Below are positions 8,053 to 19,007 of a stretch of DNA of 34,039 nt, piece after piece; the first letter of the stretch is position 1, and every line of letters starts with the position of its first letter. The stretch is from Chara braunii. Its lineage: Eukaryota > Streptophyta > Charophyceae > Charales > Characeae. Both the position numbers and the translations under genes were made by a program. A model generated the notes under the pieces. That model was not told where the DNA came from, made no database searches, and was given only the letters and a program-made list of their open reading frames with translations. The DNA is taken from contig BFEA01000100.1 of assembly GCA_003427395.1 (NCBI GenBank), forward strand, positions 2,450,779 through 2,484,817, read 5' to 3'.

Positions 8053-8690
8053 CTTAATTTTTCTATTTTCAGTTTTTCGCTTGTCGATCTGTCACTTCGT
8101 AAGGAAGGCCGCCGATTCAGGTTTTCGGACTGCGGTCTTGTGGTCTGGGCTTTACCGACCCCTTGTATATCGCCTGTACTAGACCTGTTCGTCCGAACCT
8201 CGCGGTGGGACTCCGGTGGCAAGGTTAAGGGGGCAGATACAGTGAGGACTGAAAAGAGAAAAATAAGAAAAGAAAGAAAAGGAAGGGAAAAGATTGGAAG
8301 TCGGGCTGTAGATTTGTGAGTGGGCACGTATCGCCATTCGGGCGAGGCTGCTGCACGGAGGAATTTCGAAATGCCATCTTTTCCTTTTCGGTAATTATTA
8401 TTATTATTACTATGGTTTATTGATATTATTATTAAACTTTCTTTTCGCTCGATTGTCAGGTTCGGTTTACCTTTTGGTCTGTCATTTCGCAGGGAAGCCA
8501 ACAGTTGGAAATCCGGGCTTGAGCTATGTTTTGTGGCCTAAGGGGGCCGACCCCTCATATATCGCTTTCTCCGAGCTTGTTCGACTGAGTGCCGCGCTGC
8601 AGGACCTCAAAAGAGGGGCGACCCACGGCCGCATTGGTAGGGAGCCTATCACCCCCCCGTGGAGGGTCATAACCCGTCGGGTATAGGCCA
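8053..8690. repeat. Two diverged units of about 400 bp, each headed by (TTA)n
   Basis: After each TTA tract (8010-8052 and about 8391-8437) comes a related stretch: TTTTCGCTYG, TCTGTCAYTTCG, a GGAAGCC-like block, a TTGTGGYCT block, and CGACCCCT with YATATCGC. Similarity is patchy, which suggests an old tandem duplication. No protein is recognised. Confidence 0.45.
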
Positions 8691-8998
8691 ACGCGCGCGT
8701 TTTGAGGGGAGGAAAATGCTTATCAGTATTCCGTTATGGGACCCCCACGTTGAGTCTGCAGGTCACATCCGAACCCAGGAGGGAAGCTAGTGATATGACC
8801 ATTGACGACTATGTCTCTTGTTCTTAATTTCCTTCCTCGCTGTTTCGTTTATTTTAATTTGATTTTATTCTCATTTTCATTGTAATTTTGTTTCACCTGA
8901 TTTGATAAAGGGAAAATTTGGTCGAGACGAAAACACAGATCGGCAAGAAAATAACGGGGCTATCTATGCTGAGTTTGGAGATGCGATAGACAGCGATC
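8691..8998. other. No gene recognised
   Basis: Mixed sequence with a T-rich part (8820-8910). Nothing specific was found. Confidence 0.3.
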
Positions 8999-8999
8999 C

Positions 9000-9045
9000 T
9001 ATAAAGAAGGGAGGACTGTCTCATACGGTGAGAGCTTAGACAGTC
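9000..9045 (+). promoter_or_regulatory. TATA-like box and 8-bp inverted repeat upstream of a small ORF
   Basis: TATAAAG (9000-9006) lies about 200 bases before the ATG at 9205. Just downstream, GACTGTCT (9014-9021) and AGACAGTC (9038-9045) form a perfect 8-bp inverted repeat with a 16-base loop. This could be a core promoter with a structured leader, but either element could occur by chance. Confidence 0.3.
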
Positions 9046-9204
9046 TCGCTATGTGATTGCTGCCGAGCCGATGAAGGGGGAACGGAGTGGTGAAGTGGAC
9101 GTGTAAACCCACCTGAAGGCCCTGTCTCTCTACCCAGTAGTGGATACTGGTCATTCGGGTCAGTAGGCGGGGCTGGTGTGCTGTTTATCGGACTGAGCCT
9201 AGTT

Positions 9205-9717
9205 ATGGCGTTGCATGGGTACAGGCTCGGATACTGGTATCACCAGGCCTGGTGGAGACCCATGTCTGGGGAAGGGCCCTGGATCACAGTCATGCTCAAC
9301 TACGATGGGGGAGATGAAGTGAAGATGAAGATTAATGTGGAAGGGGCAAAAGAGGTGCAGATGCGGACGGATGGAAAACTGCAGGATGCGATCACGGAGG
9401 CGAAAGACTGTGCGGAGAGGGACGGAGTGACTGCAAGGTTGCAGGTAACGGTCTCGTATCATGAGACCGAGACCTCAATGGAGACAGCGGACCTGGAACA
9501 GGCCCACGTGGACAAGGACTCAGGTGGAGAGAGCGAAATGAGTGAGGCAGGGGATCGGGAAACGGACCTCAGATCCTGGAATAGGCCAGGCGAGATCCAG
9601 GGGCACCACCGAGTTGTGAGGCCGGTGGAAGAGGGACCCGAGGCCAGCTCTCGACAAGTGACGTCGAGGGGCCGCGGGATAGGAGAGAGACAAGGCAGAG
9701 GGAAAGGACGCGTGTGA
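9205..9717 (+). CDS. Hypothetical protein, 170 aa, uncertain
   Basis: This frame starts at ATG 9205 (MALHGYRLGYW) and ends TGA at 9715-9717. The first 30 residues are aromatic-rich. Residues about 38-100 look like a compact mixed alpha/beta segment (VKMKINVEGAKEVQMRTDG, then a charged helix). The remainder is acidic then Arg/Gly-rich and probably disordered. The family is not recognised. The sequence is strongly G/A-rich on this strand, which can produce long open frames by chance, so reality is uncertain. A TATA-like box lies about 200 bases upstream. An earlier in-frame GTG (9178) is less likely as the start. Confidence 0.35.
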   Translation: MALHGYRLGYWYHQAWWRPMSGEGPWITVMLNYDGGDEVKMKINVEGAKEVQMRTDGKLQDAITEAKDCAERDGVTARLQVTVSYHETETSMETADLEQAHVDKDSGGESEMSEAGDRETDLRSWNRPGEIQGHHRVVRPVEEGPEASSRQVTSRGRGIGERQGRGKGRV

Positions 9718-10560
9718 GAGCGCGGCGGCCAGAAGTCAACAGGTGGCTGTTCTGAGAAACGGGGAGGCTAAGGCAAGTGCAGTAGGACTGGCACGAGGGC
9801 AGATACTCGTCCGACACGTGGCGCGCCCAGAGAGGGAGCAAGAGGGCGGTCAACGAGAGGTGTGTGGGTGAGAGTGGGAAGTACGCCCGACGCATGCGGG
9901 GTAGTTTGATAGAACGGGAAAAGGAGGGAAGAGGAGAGAGCGAAACGAGTGAGCAGGCGGAAGATGGTGACGTCAACAGGACTGCAGTACGCAACGAGCC
10001 TGAGAAATGACCGTAACGAGTGGCGTACTAGTGAAAGTGGCGTGAGGCAGGCAGCAAGGGCGTGAGAGGTGATTGAGAGGTCAACGTTGGCTCGTTTCTT
10101 AAGCAATGGGGCTCAGTGTGTTTTGTCATCTTTCTGCGCGCTGCAAGATAACCTTCGGGGAATCGTTTTTATGAGGCGATTGTCGTGGAAAACTTCCGAA
10201 GAAGCTCTGATTCGTACCGAGACAGTTGCCCAGCCGCTTGATCATGTCGCTCACAGATTAAGAGAGGGCGTACAACATCAGACACCTACTCTTCGTTTTT
10301 GGTGCATGTGAGCAGGACGTGTGAGTGAGAGGTAGCACTGGCGATGTCGGCAGCGCCTCCGCGTTCTTGTACGATGAGAGAGTTCCGTTTTCTTGAAGAC
10401 GAGTCTTGTTACCGCCTGTCACGCTGCCTCTGAGTGACCCTCAGCTTGTGACTACCAAGGGCTGTTGATACACTTCATCGTGGTTGCTTTGGTCGAAACT
10501 CTCAGATAAGATCTTGACTATTGCGAGATAACTTCTTTTGACTTATTAATTTTCGGTTCC
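9718..10560. other. G/A-rich non-coding sequence
   Basis: The plus strand is strongly purine-rich (GAGAGG, GGCGAG words) to about 10080, then ordinary sequence. No protein or RNA gene was recognised. Antisense frames here are composition artefacts. Confidence 0.35.
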
Positions 10561-11830
10561 CGTTTCTTTCTTTTACTCTAGCTAATTAGGATGTTTGGTC
10601 ATGGTTAACCGGTTACTCCTCATCATGACAAGAGCCAATATTACAGTAGATTGTGTGAGTAGATAGGCGAGGGGAAGACGCCCTGGCTCGTGGCAATAAC
10701 TGGAAATGTGCCTGCTGTGAAAAGAGTGCAATGTACAGGCTACTAATCTAATTAGCAAGACTGAAGCGGTTGGATAATTTTGGTTTTGACTTTGTCTATT
10801 GGCCACATTCCCCTGTGTTGAGAGGTTTAGCTGATCACATGTCAAGGTCAAGGAGAGTAACAACCTTTATATTCGTGTGTTCTGGTCATGTGATTGCATC
10901 ACGTGACAGTGCCGTGCGACTATACCGTGCGACTATGCTATGTGGTTGCATCACATGACTATATCGTGCTACTGCAACATGCAACAACACCACATGGCCG
11001 CTTTGAGTGCCTAATTCATATGGCTGCTTTAAGTACTTGTTTTTGTGTGATTGCTTGTGTTCCCGCACTATATGAATATAATGTGTGACTGCACCATGCA
11101 ATTGTTAAAGTGGTTGTACCGTGTGGCCGCACTGCGCGATTGCTCTGAGTTACAAACATCTGGGAGTCCGAGAGCGGGGAGAGATCAGCGCATGTGGCTA
11201 CTCTAGAGAGAGACAGCTGATGTCAATGCGCGTCTTCTGTCCTGCTAGTACTACTGCCTCTTCGCTTCCTCATAGCATCTTGTGTCCTCCGGGTCGCAGT
11301 GGGCCATGATATTGTGATAGAGGATTAGAAGTTAAGGCGGATAGAAGAGAGGGAAAGGACACGCGCGACTGATCAGAAAGACAGAGTATGAGTGATCAAG
11401 GTAGTGGTTCTTGGTGCTTTGAACAATGTAAGAAGGGGACTGGATGAGCGAAGTGGCGAGCGAGTTTGTAGAATGCGACCGACGTTAACCGACTATGTTG
11501 TGTTTTGACAGAGGTAAAGCCCTCGGTTGGCTGTGTAAGCGGATGAGCAGGGAAAACAGCCCCGGTTACTGGTGATGATTCAAAACGTTTGGGCCACAGA
11601 GGGAATCTAATGCATGGGTTATCAGTCCAAGGGCTTAGCAAGGGAGACAGTTGGATAATCTTAGTATTGGTGTGGCTATTGGAAGCATCCTCTTGCGTTG
11701 GGTGATTTACCTGATTACCTATCAAGGCCTGAGAGTTATGCAGTGCCTGTATTAGCATGTCCGAAACCCGAGAAGGAGGAAGCCGCAAGTGCAACCGAGA
11801 CCCTGACTCTCCTTCGTGTACAATTGCATT
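10560..11830. repeat. Diverged duplication with a spacing of about 0.9 kb
   Basis: GTTGGATAATtTTgGTtTTG and what follows, through ctgatcacatgtcaagg (about 10768-10850), resembles 11650-11735 (GTTGGATAATctTaGTATTG through cctgattacctatcaagg). Other short matches occur in the same order. Each copy is followed by CACGTGA-type words, which suggests an old tandem duplication. Confidence 0.4.
10885..11145. repeat. Degenerate minisatellite (CRTGYGACTRYA-type units)
   Basis: Units of about 13-16 bases such as catgtgattgcat, cacgtgacagtgc, cgtgcgactatac and catgactatatcg repeat imperfectly. A related short cluster lies at 11840-11920 (cacgtgattacttcg, gtgtgattgcact). Several units contain CACGTG or CATGTG. 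It is not coding. Confidence 0.55.
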
Positions 11831-11920
11831 GAGTAAATGTGTCACGTGATTACTTCGTGTGATTGCACTGTGATCGCTTCGTTGAACTGCACTACGTGAC
11901 GTTTTCGTGTGACTGCACGG

Positions 11921-12512
11921 GAGTCTGTGCGTGCTGGTTGGCATATGTTCACAAGATTGAATGTTTGATTAGCAGCGGTGAAAAGTTAGATTGTGCCCTA
12001 GTGCGTGACCGTGTAAGTTTGCAAATGACTAAGTGGGCTTTTATGTTTTAGAGGGAACGCTGGGGCGGTTTTCATTGACTACATTTTATGGCCTTGACTC
12101 TTGACTGAATGGGGAGAAAAAGGGCAATACTGAGAAAAGTCTCATACACGCTTGCTAAATTTCTGCTTGATGGTGACTAAAAATACTTAATTCTATTTGG
12201 GTTGGATCAGCTTCAATTCGGTGAAGATAGCTTGAGTCCACCCGTTATAGCCAGTTTGGGCCTTGGTTAAACCACCACTACCCCCGCCTCCTGAAATTGG
12301 CCTTTCCTGGCCTTACAGAGCGCTTTCCACGGTAGGTCGGCGCCCAGCAGGCTGCAGTGGCCAGAGTCCCATTTATATTCAAGGTGGGACTTCGGGTAGC
12401 AGCTTGTGGGAGAAGCGGCGGTACTGACAACTGATGGGGTCCCCCCCAAAAGCTTTCCTATTCTTTTGGGCGGGGGGAATCAAAAAGTTTCGTGCGCGGG
12501 AAACCACTAGCC

Positions 12513-12514
<2 letters not shown>
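11921..12514. other. No gene recognised
   Basis: No repeat or RNA gene was seen. A 60-codon minus-strand frame at 12267-12449 has ordinary composition but no recognisable domain, and was left uncalled. Confidence 0.3.
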
Positions 12515-12601
<87 letters not shown>

Positions 12602-12602
12602 N

Positions 12603-12678
<76 letters not shown>

Positions 12679-12698
12679 CTATCTATCTATCTATCTCT
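12515..12698 (+). repeat. (CT)n then (CTAT)n microsatellite with an N
   Basis: About 80 CT units (12515-12676) are followed by a few CTAT units. The N at 12602 shows the true length is unknown. Confidence 0.95.
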
Positions 12699-12699
12699 C

Positions 12700-12851
12700 C
12701 CCGTGTCCGTGTTCGCCGCGCGGAACTCCCTCTTCGTTTCTGTGGGCATAGCCACACCACTCTCAAAATGTGCAAAATATGAATGAACTTCCCACTAGAA
12801 TATGGCCAGATGCACCCGCAACATTTTTGTCCAAGGCAAAAGGCGGACATC

Positions 12852-12904
<53 letters not shown>

Positions 12905-13250
12905 TGCGCCGAACACCCTCTTCGTTCTTGCCGGCATCACCACAAAATGTGGAAAATGTGAATGAACTTCCCGCTAGAATATGGCCAGATGCACCCGTTC
13001 CATTTTTGTCCCCGGCCTTTCGGCATCCTCCTCTCTCAGTGTGTGTGGGCCTCTACTCTCGGCATGCACAAAAGACACAAATCATGGCGGTGTATCTTTC
13101 CATAATCTAGCGGAAGATTCACTCTCGTTTTGCACCTCTCGAGAGTAGTGCAGCGAGGCCCGTAGCCACACCACTCTCGATAAGTGCAAAATGTGAATGA
13201 ACTTCCCACTAGAACATGGCCAGATGCACCCGCCACGATTCCACCCCGGA
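12700..13250. repeat. Repeat array with (CT)n blocks, including one inverted copy
   Basis: Direct copies lie at about 12747-12832, 12935-13014 and 13162-13245. All contain gtgaatgaacttccc, ctagaatatggccagatg and cacccg. The first two are preceded by a (CT)n tract and a gcgcSgaacWccctcttcg block. A further copy lies in reverse orientation at about 13083-13150, abutting the last direct copy, so these two can form a long hairpin centred near 13158. A second (CT)n tract is at 12854-12902. Confidence 0.75.
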
Positions 13251-13379
13251 CTGTGCTGCGGGATATGTGAGAAACAAAAAGAAAATGATGAACGAAAGAG
13301 AAAAATAACTAAGAAAAAAAAAAAGTGCATAAACGGACATTGGCACGAAAAGAAAAGAAAAAAAAAGATAACGAACTGC

Positions 13380-13436
13380 CAGTCAGGCCGCGACGTTTCC
13401 GAGTATTCAGTCAGGCCGCAACGTTTCCGGGTATGC
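13380..13436 (+). repeat. 28-bp tandem duplication
   Basis: CAGTCAGGCCGCgACGTTTCCG-agtatt is repeated immediately, with two or three changes. It is preceded by an A-rich tract (13266-13372). Confidence 0.7.
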
Positions 13437-14983
13437 CCTATGCGTACGTCCCCCGCCTGGGAACTGGGGAGACCTCAGACCGGGTGGGCCAACTACACAA
13501 CGACCGGTAGGCCACAAGCAGAATCTTGAATTTAGCCTACCGGTCCCCCCAGATTTTGAACGACAGGGGTAGTGGTGGTTTAAGTGGTGAGAACACACTC
13601 AGCACACTTTTCTTATCCACACTCAAAGGACTTGTTCCTTGCCGCTCTCCACCTGAAGAAAAACTGCTAGAGCACTTGGGCAATTTTCTCGGATTCTGCT
13701 TCTGTCCGTTTTATTGAACCTGAGTGTGGGTCTGCCAAATATCTGTAGTCGAGGCTTAAGGTGAAAGGCCTAGGCTCTGAGCACCAACCGTGTCAACCCT
13801 TTTTGCAAAAGTGGTATTGATGAGAAAGGGGCTGTTTTGGATCAGGTGGGGCTATGCTTAAGGTTGAGTATGGAGTTTGGACCCTCGACTTCTAAGTTGA
13901 GACCTGTGTCAAGCGAGTCTTTACTCAAGTAATCATGTTCAAAGACCTTGTGCAGCATAGCAGCAAATGCCCATAATTAACAAGAAAAGAGAACCTCTTC
14001 ATCCGTTGCTTCGTCCGGGGTACAAAGGAAGACCTTTTGCTCACTTTCCTTTGATGGTTCGACCTGGGCTTCAGGACGACAAGTGTTAGTTTCGATAATT
14101 ACAACAGGTCTGTGAATTCGAGGCCATCTGTCAGATCCCTGCACCTTGTGCTGATTTGTTTTGGTGACCCGTAAATTGATAAAACTTAACTAGTGTCTAA
14201 TCAGACACAGGATATTGGAAACTAGACACGGATCATTAGTAAACCAGAGTTGGGAAAATCTAGAACAGACCCGGACAGTTTAATAAGGACACAAATGATT
14301 CAACGCCGGATCAGGCAAACTAGTGTAGAATTTGAGTATTCGGCACAATCTCAGCTCACTTATGCGTGGGCTTGGTGAAAACAAATGTTACTAACAGTGG
14401 ATAAGCCCAGACCCAGCTAATTCGGTACGAACTCATTAAACTCAGTACGAAATTTGCAAGATCATCACAAGATCTATCAACAGTTATCCCTTCGCTCCTT
14501 GTTTAAGTTACCTGAACTTCCTAGTCAGCGATTGTCTGTAGCCTACCAATGTAGGCCAAAGTGATGCCCCCTTAAGACCGGTTTTCAGTGGACATCATGA
14601 CTTCTATGCACAACGGTAAAAAGTGAGATACTCTGCTGAGAGATGGGGGGCGAGAAAAGACTAAGGGTGACCTGTACCCTGCAACAAGATAAAGGTGAAG
14701 GTTGGGAGGAAAAGGATATACATGGCCTCTGTTGTCAGAAAAGACTCATGCTGGAATTGGCTTTAGAGCGACTGATGGGTCAGACTCATATTGAATACAC
14801 CTTCTACGTTCACAGTTCTGATGGAAAGTTACACAGTACCTTCTCATCTGTGGTCTCAGTCGAGGAAGCAAGGGGAAAGATTACCAAAGATTAGTAAGAG
14901 GATCGAGTCCCCAACTCCGAGAAAAGCAAGTATACCATTGGACAGACAGGTTAACTTAAATATCAGACAATCTACTTTCTAGT
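13437..14983. other. Long stretch with no supported gene
   Basis: Ordinary base composition, no tandem repeats and no recognisable domain. The best frame (14643-14894, 83 codons, plus strand) looks weakly protein-like but has no family resemblance or start context, so it is not called. Confidence 0.35.
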
Positions 14984-15400
14984 TAGCAATCAATAAGTAA
15001 CCAATCATCAATCAGATCAGCAATTAGAACGGTGATCAGAAACAACAATCAGAAAAACAGTCACTAGAAATGGTCACCCGAAACAGCAGACAAGAGACAA
15101 CACTCGGAGGCGGCGTTCAGGCAGTGTCCGGACAGCATTCAGACGACCAGGAAACAAATCCAGACAACCAAAAAAACTCAGCTCGGGCAACTAGGAACCA
15201 GGTTCAGCAACACACGGCCTCAGTACTCAGCGTTGCTAGTATCGATCAGCACCTGACGGTGTTATCAGTGTGTAGTGCTCAGTGCTGTTAGCACGTGTTC
15301 AGTATCCAGTCTAACATTCAGATCAGCAGCCAGTTCAACAATTAGTTCAACAATCAAATCAGCAAGCAAACCAGAAACAATTCAGTGGATACCAGACATT
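14984..15400 (+). repeat. Low-complexity CA/AG-rich tract (CAATCAG/CAGTCAG-like words)
   Basis: Short words such as CAATCA, ATCAGCAA, CAACAATCAG and CAGTCACT recur irregularly. This may be the 5' leader of the ORF at 15407 or decayed simple sequence. Confidence 0.45.
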
Positions 15401-15406
15401 TTACAC

Positions 15407-16000
15407 ATGAGTATAGTCCACTCATTCCCAGTCAGCGAGTCTGTGCTGGAAAATCTCAACCGACTCTCTTACAAGGAGGCTTTTCGCTATTGTTATGACA
15501 ACGCCACCGGCTTCAGACAGGGGGACCTGTCGATCTTCGTTGTTCAGACCAGCTTTGCTCACAGTACTATCCATGACCTGAGGCCCTACCTGAAAAAGGG
15601 TAAGGAGACACATGACCATTTTGACGCAGTATGGATCTCCGCTACCAGGTATCTGGAGCAAAAGGAGAGGGAGCTCGAAGAGAGTGGCACTACGCTGATC
15701 CGCAGCTTTGGGCCCAAGCTGTATACTTACTATCCCAAGCCTCCCATTCCTGTCCTTCTCACAGATGGCACGAGTTGGCTTGACATGATCGGCTTGGCAA
15801 AGAGGTACATCTCTCCAGCGGTGATCGATATTGAGGCACTGACTGAGCCCACCGAGTATCCCTACCTCCGACGAGGAGTTTTTTCAGTGGACGACTGCCT
15901 ACATTGTGGAAGGAGTTTTCCTTCATGGTTAACTTTCGTGTCATGTACCTCGGATGGTCATGCTCAGAGCTTGCTAGCTTCAGGTGGCTCTTTGTCATGA
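15407..16000 (+). CDS. Unrecognised protein, about 198 aa
   Basis: The ATG at 15407 (MSIVHSFPVSES) opens 198 codons ending TGA at 15998-16000. Codon use and residue mix look like real protein. Leu, aromatic and charged residues are evenly spread. Helical stretches include one reading FDAVWISATRYLEQKERELEE, and a region reading FGPKLYTYYPKPPIPVLLTDG follows. The last 40 residues contain VDDCLHCGRSF with a CxxC, then become Ser-rich, so a frameshift or splice site near 15930 may have replaced the true C terminus. An in-frame CTG upstream at 15275 gives a longer frame, but that part is low-complexity. No family is recognised. It may be a fragment of a mobile-element gene or one exon. Confidence 0.45.
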   Translation: MSIVHSFPVSESVLENLNRLSYKEAFRYCYDNATGFRQGDLSIFVVQTSFAHSTIHDLRPYLKKGKETHDHFDAVWISATRYLEQKERELEESGTTLIRSFGPKLYTYYPKPPIPVLLTDGTSWLDMIGLAKRYISPAVIDIEALTEPTEYPYLRRGVFSVDDCLHCGRSFPSWLTFVSCTSDGHAQSLLASGGSLS

Positions 16001-16538
16001 GGCCTCAATCTCAGACTGTGCATGGGCGTGGGTCACAGCACCAGAGACAAACAATGAAAAGAGAGATTGGGAGAGACTAACCAGAATGATGAGTGAGGAC
16101 TCTTGAGAGGTGCTGACCGTACACTTTCTGAGGTTATTATGAGTTCTAATTCATCCTTCATTCATTTGATCCTGTCATTGTTCAAGTCAGTCATTCTTGC
16201 TTCTTACCTGTTCTTGCCTGATGATTACCATCGTGGATAATCTTGTCACAATTCTCAAAATCAGTTTGACATAATTGATGTATGCATGGCACCCCATAAT
16301 TTCTATGGTTATTTATTTGCATGATGTTCAACTGTTCCGAATCAAAATAAAAGATTCCTAAGACCGGGGACCGGCGAAGACCGTAATTGAAGGGTCTCGC
16401 TCGAAGCCGGACGCACACAACAGGAAGGGATTTGCATTATTTAATTTATTTATTTATTGCAATCACATACAAAATCCTGCGTGACAGCCTGTTGGCTTTC
16501 TGGTCGCTTGAAGTGGCCTGACTGAAAAAAGTGCGACA
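16001..16538. other. No gene recognised
   Basis: Ordinary to T-rich sequence, including short ATTT repeats near 16437-16460. Confidence 0.3.
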
Positions 16539-16672
16539 GCGTGCGTGCGTGTGTGTGTGTGTGGGGTGGGGGTCGGGGTCGGGGTCGGGGTGCGGGGATG
16601 TGGGGGTGCGGGGTGGAACGCACCCACTGTGTGGGGGACGGGGGTGGGGGTCTGAGGGTGGAGGTGGGTCAC
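16539..16672 (+). repeat. TG repeat and G-rich block (G-quadruplex-prone)
   Basis: (GT)n at 16541-16562 is followed by repeated GGGGTC and GGGG/GGGGG runs to 16672. There are well over four runs of four or more G with short loops. It could form G-quadruplex DNA on the plus strand. Open frames across it are composition artefacts. Confidence 0.7.
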
Positions 16673-16679
16673 TGCCTCC

Positions 16680-17340
16680 ACGGCCCCTCTTCCTTTTGGC
16701 GGCGCCGACGCCGGAGTTACTTGGCGCCAAAACGATGAATAAAATGAAACTTACAAAAATGAAACGATAGCGCCCAAACGACGAAAACGAACAAAGAAAA
16801 AGAAAAGAAAATAAGAGAAATGCGTCCCAAGGGGAGAAAAAAAAACCCCGCAAAAACAGAATTAGAAAAGGGAAAAAACACAAAACGACACTTTCTTGCT
16901 ATCGACGGCGGGCGCTTCAGGATATTCCCTCGCATTGGGGCCCGCCGCCGCTTCGCCCCTTGGGCGCGCTCTCTCGTTTTCTGGCGCGCTGTGAACATTT
17001 CGGTACGCTCGCCACTCTGCCCGCCCCCCCGCCCTCGGTCGCCTCCATCCGCCGGCCCGCAGCAAAACTTCACTCCCAAGTCCGGCGCAGAGCGGACCAT
17101 GGACCTCCCCCCGCAACCAATGCTGCTTAAGGGGTAGGATATTTTTTTTTCTTTTCTATTTATGTAAATCTTTTTTTCACATATCAAAAAACACCCCCCA
17201 AATTTTATTTTATTTTTATTTTATTTTTTTACAGGATAAAAAAGGTTGACGTGCGACGGCCGCACGCGCACGCCGTTTTCTCGACCCCCCCCTCCGCCGA
17301 CTATGAAACATGCGTCCGCGGGGTCGAGCTCGGAGGGCGG
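16680..17340. other. GC-rich and A-rich blocks, no supported gene
   Basis: An A-rich stretch (16735-16890), a GC-rich stretch (16905-17130) and T-rich DNA (17140-17235) alternate. Frames spanning these change composition abruptly and show no domain. Confidence 0.35.
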
Positions 17341-17344
17341 GCAT

Positions 17345-17800
17345 GATCACGGCCGCCGCGGCTCTGGCCGCGGTTGGGTGTGGCCGCGACTTTCAGGGAT
17401 TGTTTTAGACTTTAAACAATTTTATAAAAAAAAAACAAAAAATATAAGGTTGTAGATCTTTTAAAAATCTAAATTGCGCATTTTTGAATTTTATTTTTTG
17501 ATTTTTTTTTAAATTTTAAAAATTCAAAAACTAATTTTCCAGAGGCAAAAGCTTTCTTTTTTTTTTCAAGAAAAAATTATGAAGCTTATGTGTTTTTTTA
17601 TTTTAAATTCAGTAAAGTTTTTGGATATGAACCCAATGCAAAGTTGTTCAGTATATGTTTCTGCGTAACATTTTGTTTTTTCAGAATTGTTTGAAGTTTT
17701 TTTTTTTCATGGCCACAAACCTCGTTCATGGCCGTGGGGTCGCGGCCTAGGCCGCAACCGCACCTAGGCCGCACATGGCCGCCTCTGGGGGGGATTCATA
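17345..17800. mobile_element. MITE-like foldback element with GGCCGCG-rich inverted ends
   Basis: A GC-rich left end (about 17349-17392, ggctctggccgcggttg, then tggccgcgac) is imperfectly complementary to the right end (17730-17790, gtcgcggcctaggccgcaac, then cacctaggccgc). Just inside, AAACAATTT (17415-17424) matches AATTGTTTGAAG (17683-17695) in reverse complement. The interior is AT-rich with long T runs and no ORF. This is the plan of a small non-autonomous DNA transposon. No clear target duplication was found, so ends are approximate. Confidence 0.4.
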
Positions 17801-18005
17801 GGCGCCAGGGCCTGGGGTGGCCTTGCGGAAACTCGGTCACGGACCCGTGGTCGGTCTCCTCAGCCGTCGCCGAGGCCGCAAGATCCGCGGCCTGGGGTGT
17901 CACGTAGGTTGTAGCCAAGGATATCATCGATTTCCTAGACCTCGAGTGCGTTAAGGTCCACCAGGAATGTCTCTGCCTCAGAGAGCGTACCCTGTCTGTG
18001 ATGTC

Positions 18006-18995
18006 TCAGCGCCTACAAAATCCCGATCGCACCTTACCATGACGTTCACACTCGCTACCCCCGGTCTCCAACACTTTGCGAGACTGCCAGCATTGAGTCT
18101 CCTGTTCCTGATGTACAACACGCGTTCCCAGAGAGCGCTCGTCTTCCCCAGGAGTGTGACATTCGTTCTCGCTACCCTCGGTCTCCAACACTCCTGGAGC
18201 GGGCCCCTCCAGCACGTCGCAAGATCGCCAGTCTCGAGTCTCAACACATGAGAAAGGAGGCGAGCAGGGTAACCCTGTGTCCAACTGAAGATGTGGGGGT
18301 CAGGACGTCACATTTTCTTGGCCCCGTGGAACTGTTGCGTGAGGAGCACTTATGGCGTAGGGCGACGACAGCAAATCCGAACGTATTCGGAGTTTGTGGC
18401 GGTTGCCGGAGCCGAAGGAACCGGAGGTCGCACCTTCGCTCCTTCGCAATGCAGGCATCCCGCCCTCCAGGCAAAACGAAGACGCGCCCCCTTTCAGGAG
18501 CAAGGTGTTGAGCACAGGAGACCTCTGCTGTGCACGGCGGGATGGACTCTCCTAGGCAACGGGAAACAAACTCCTCGCAGACAAGTGTGAATCTACTCGC
18601 ACTTGATCAGACGTTAGGGTGGCCTCGTCTCGCATGTCGGAATCTCGACTCCCTACGCAGTGGGGGTCAGTTTCCATATACTGGGGACTCCTGGACGTTC
18701 TACGCTTTCCGCCCGACCCCTTTCCGCTCGACCCCTTCCCGCCCGACCCCTTTCCGTCCGACCCCTTTCCGCCGGACGCCTTCTCAACCAACGATGTCTC
18801 GCCCGTCCCCTTTCCGGCAAACTGTGAGCCGTCTCCTCCGCCACCTCCGCCGTCTCCTTCGTCTCCTCCACCACCCCCTCCCAGATGCTGACCGGCCGGC
18901 GGAGGTGGCGGCATGCGCCAGTCAATGCCACGAGACGGTGCCGTTTCGAGTGCGTAGAAAGACGCTCGAAACTCCAACATGTTGTTAGCGTACAA
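18006..18995 (-). pseudogene. Low-complexity tail with pentapeptide and VLET repeats
   Basis: This is in phase with 19008-19301. It contains Pro and Gly runs, then GGKGS-type pentapeptides encoded by a 15-bp minisatellite (18711-18780), then after two further stops (18552, 18300) a tail. The tail holds two similar blocks, VLETEGSENECH and VLETGGSECERH, encoded by a duplicated DNA stretch at about 18025-18080 and 18160-18210. It is probably disordered. Whether it was ever translated with the upstream gene is inferred from frame continuity only. Confidence 0.35.
18711..18780. repeat. 15-bp minisatellite (CGACCCCTTTCCGCC)
   Basis: About five imperfect units. On the minus strand they encode the GGKGS-like repeats of the tail described above. 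Confidence 0.75.
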
Positions 18996-19007
18996 CTCAT
19001 GTAGCTT

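Noticed and set aside
12267-12449. 60-codon minus-strand ORF
   Set aside because: Reasonable composition, but short, with no recognised domain, promoter or continuation.
16446-17187. Several overlapping ORFs on both strands
   Set aside because: They follow G-rich, A-rich and T-rich blocks and change composition with them. No protein features are visible.
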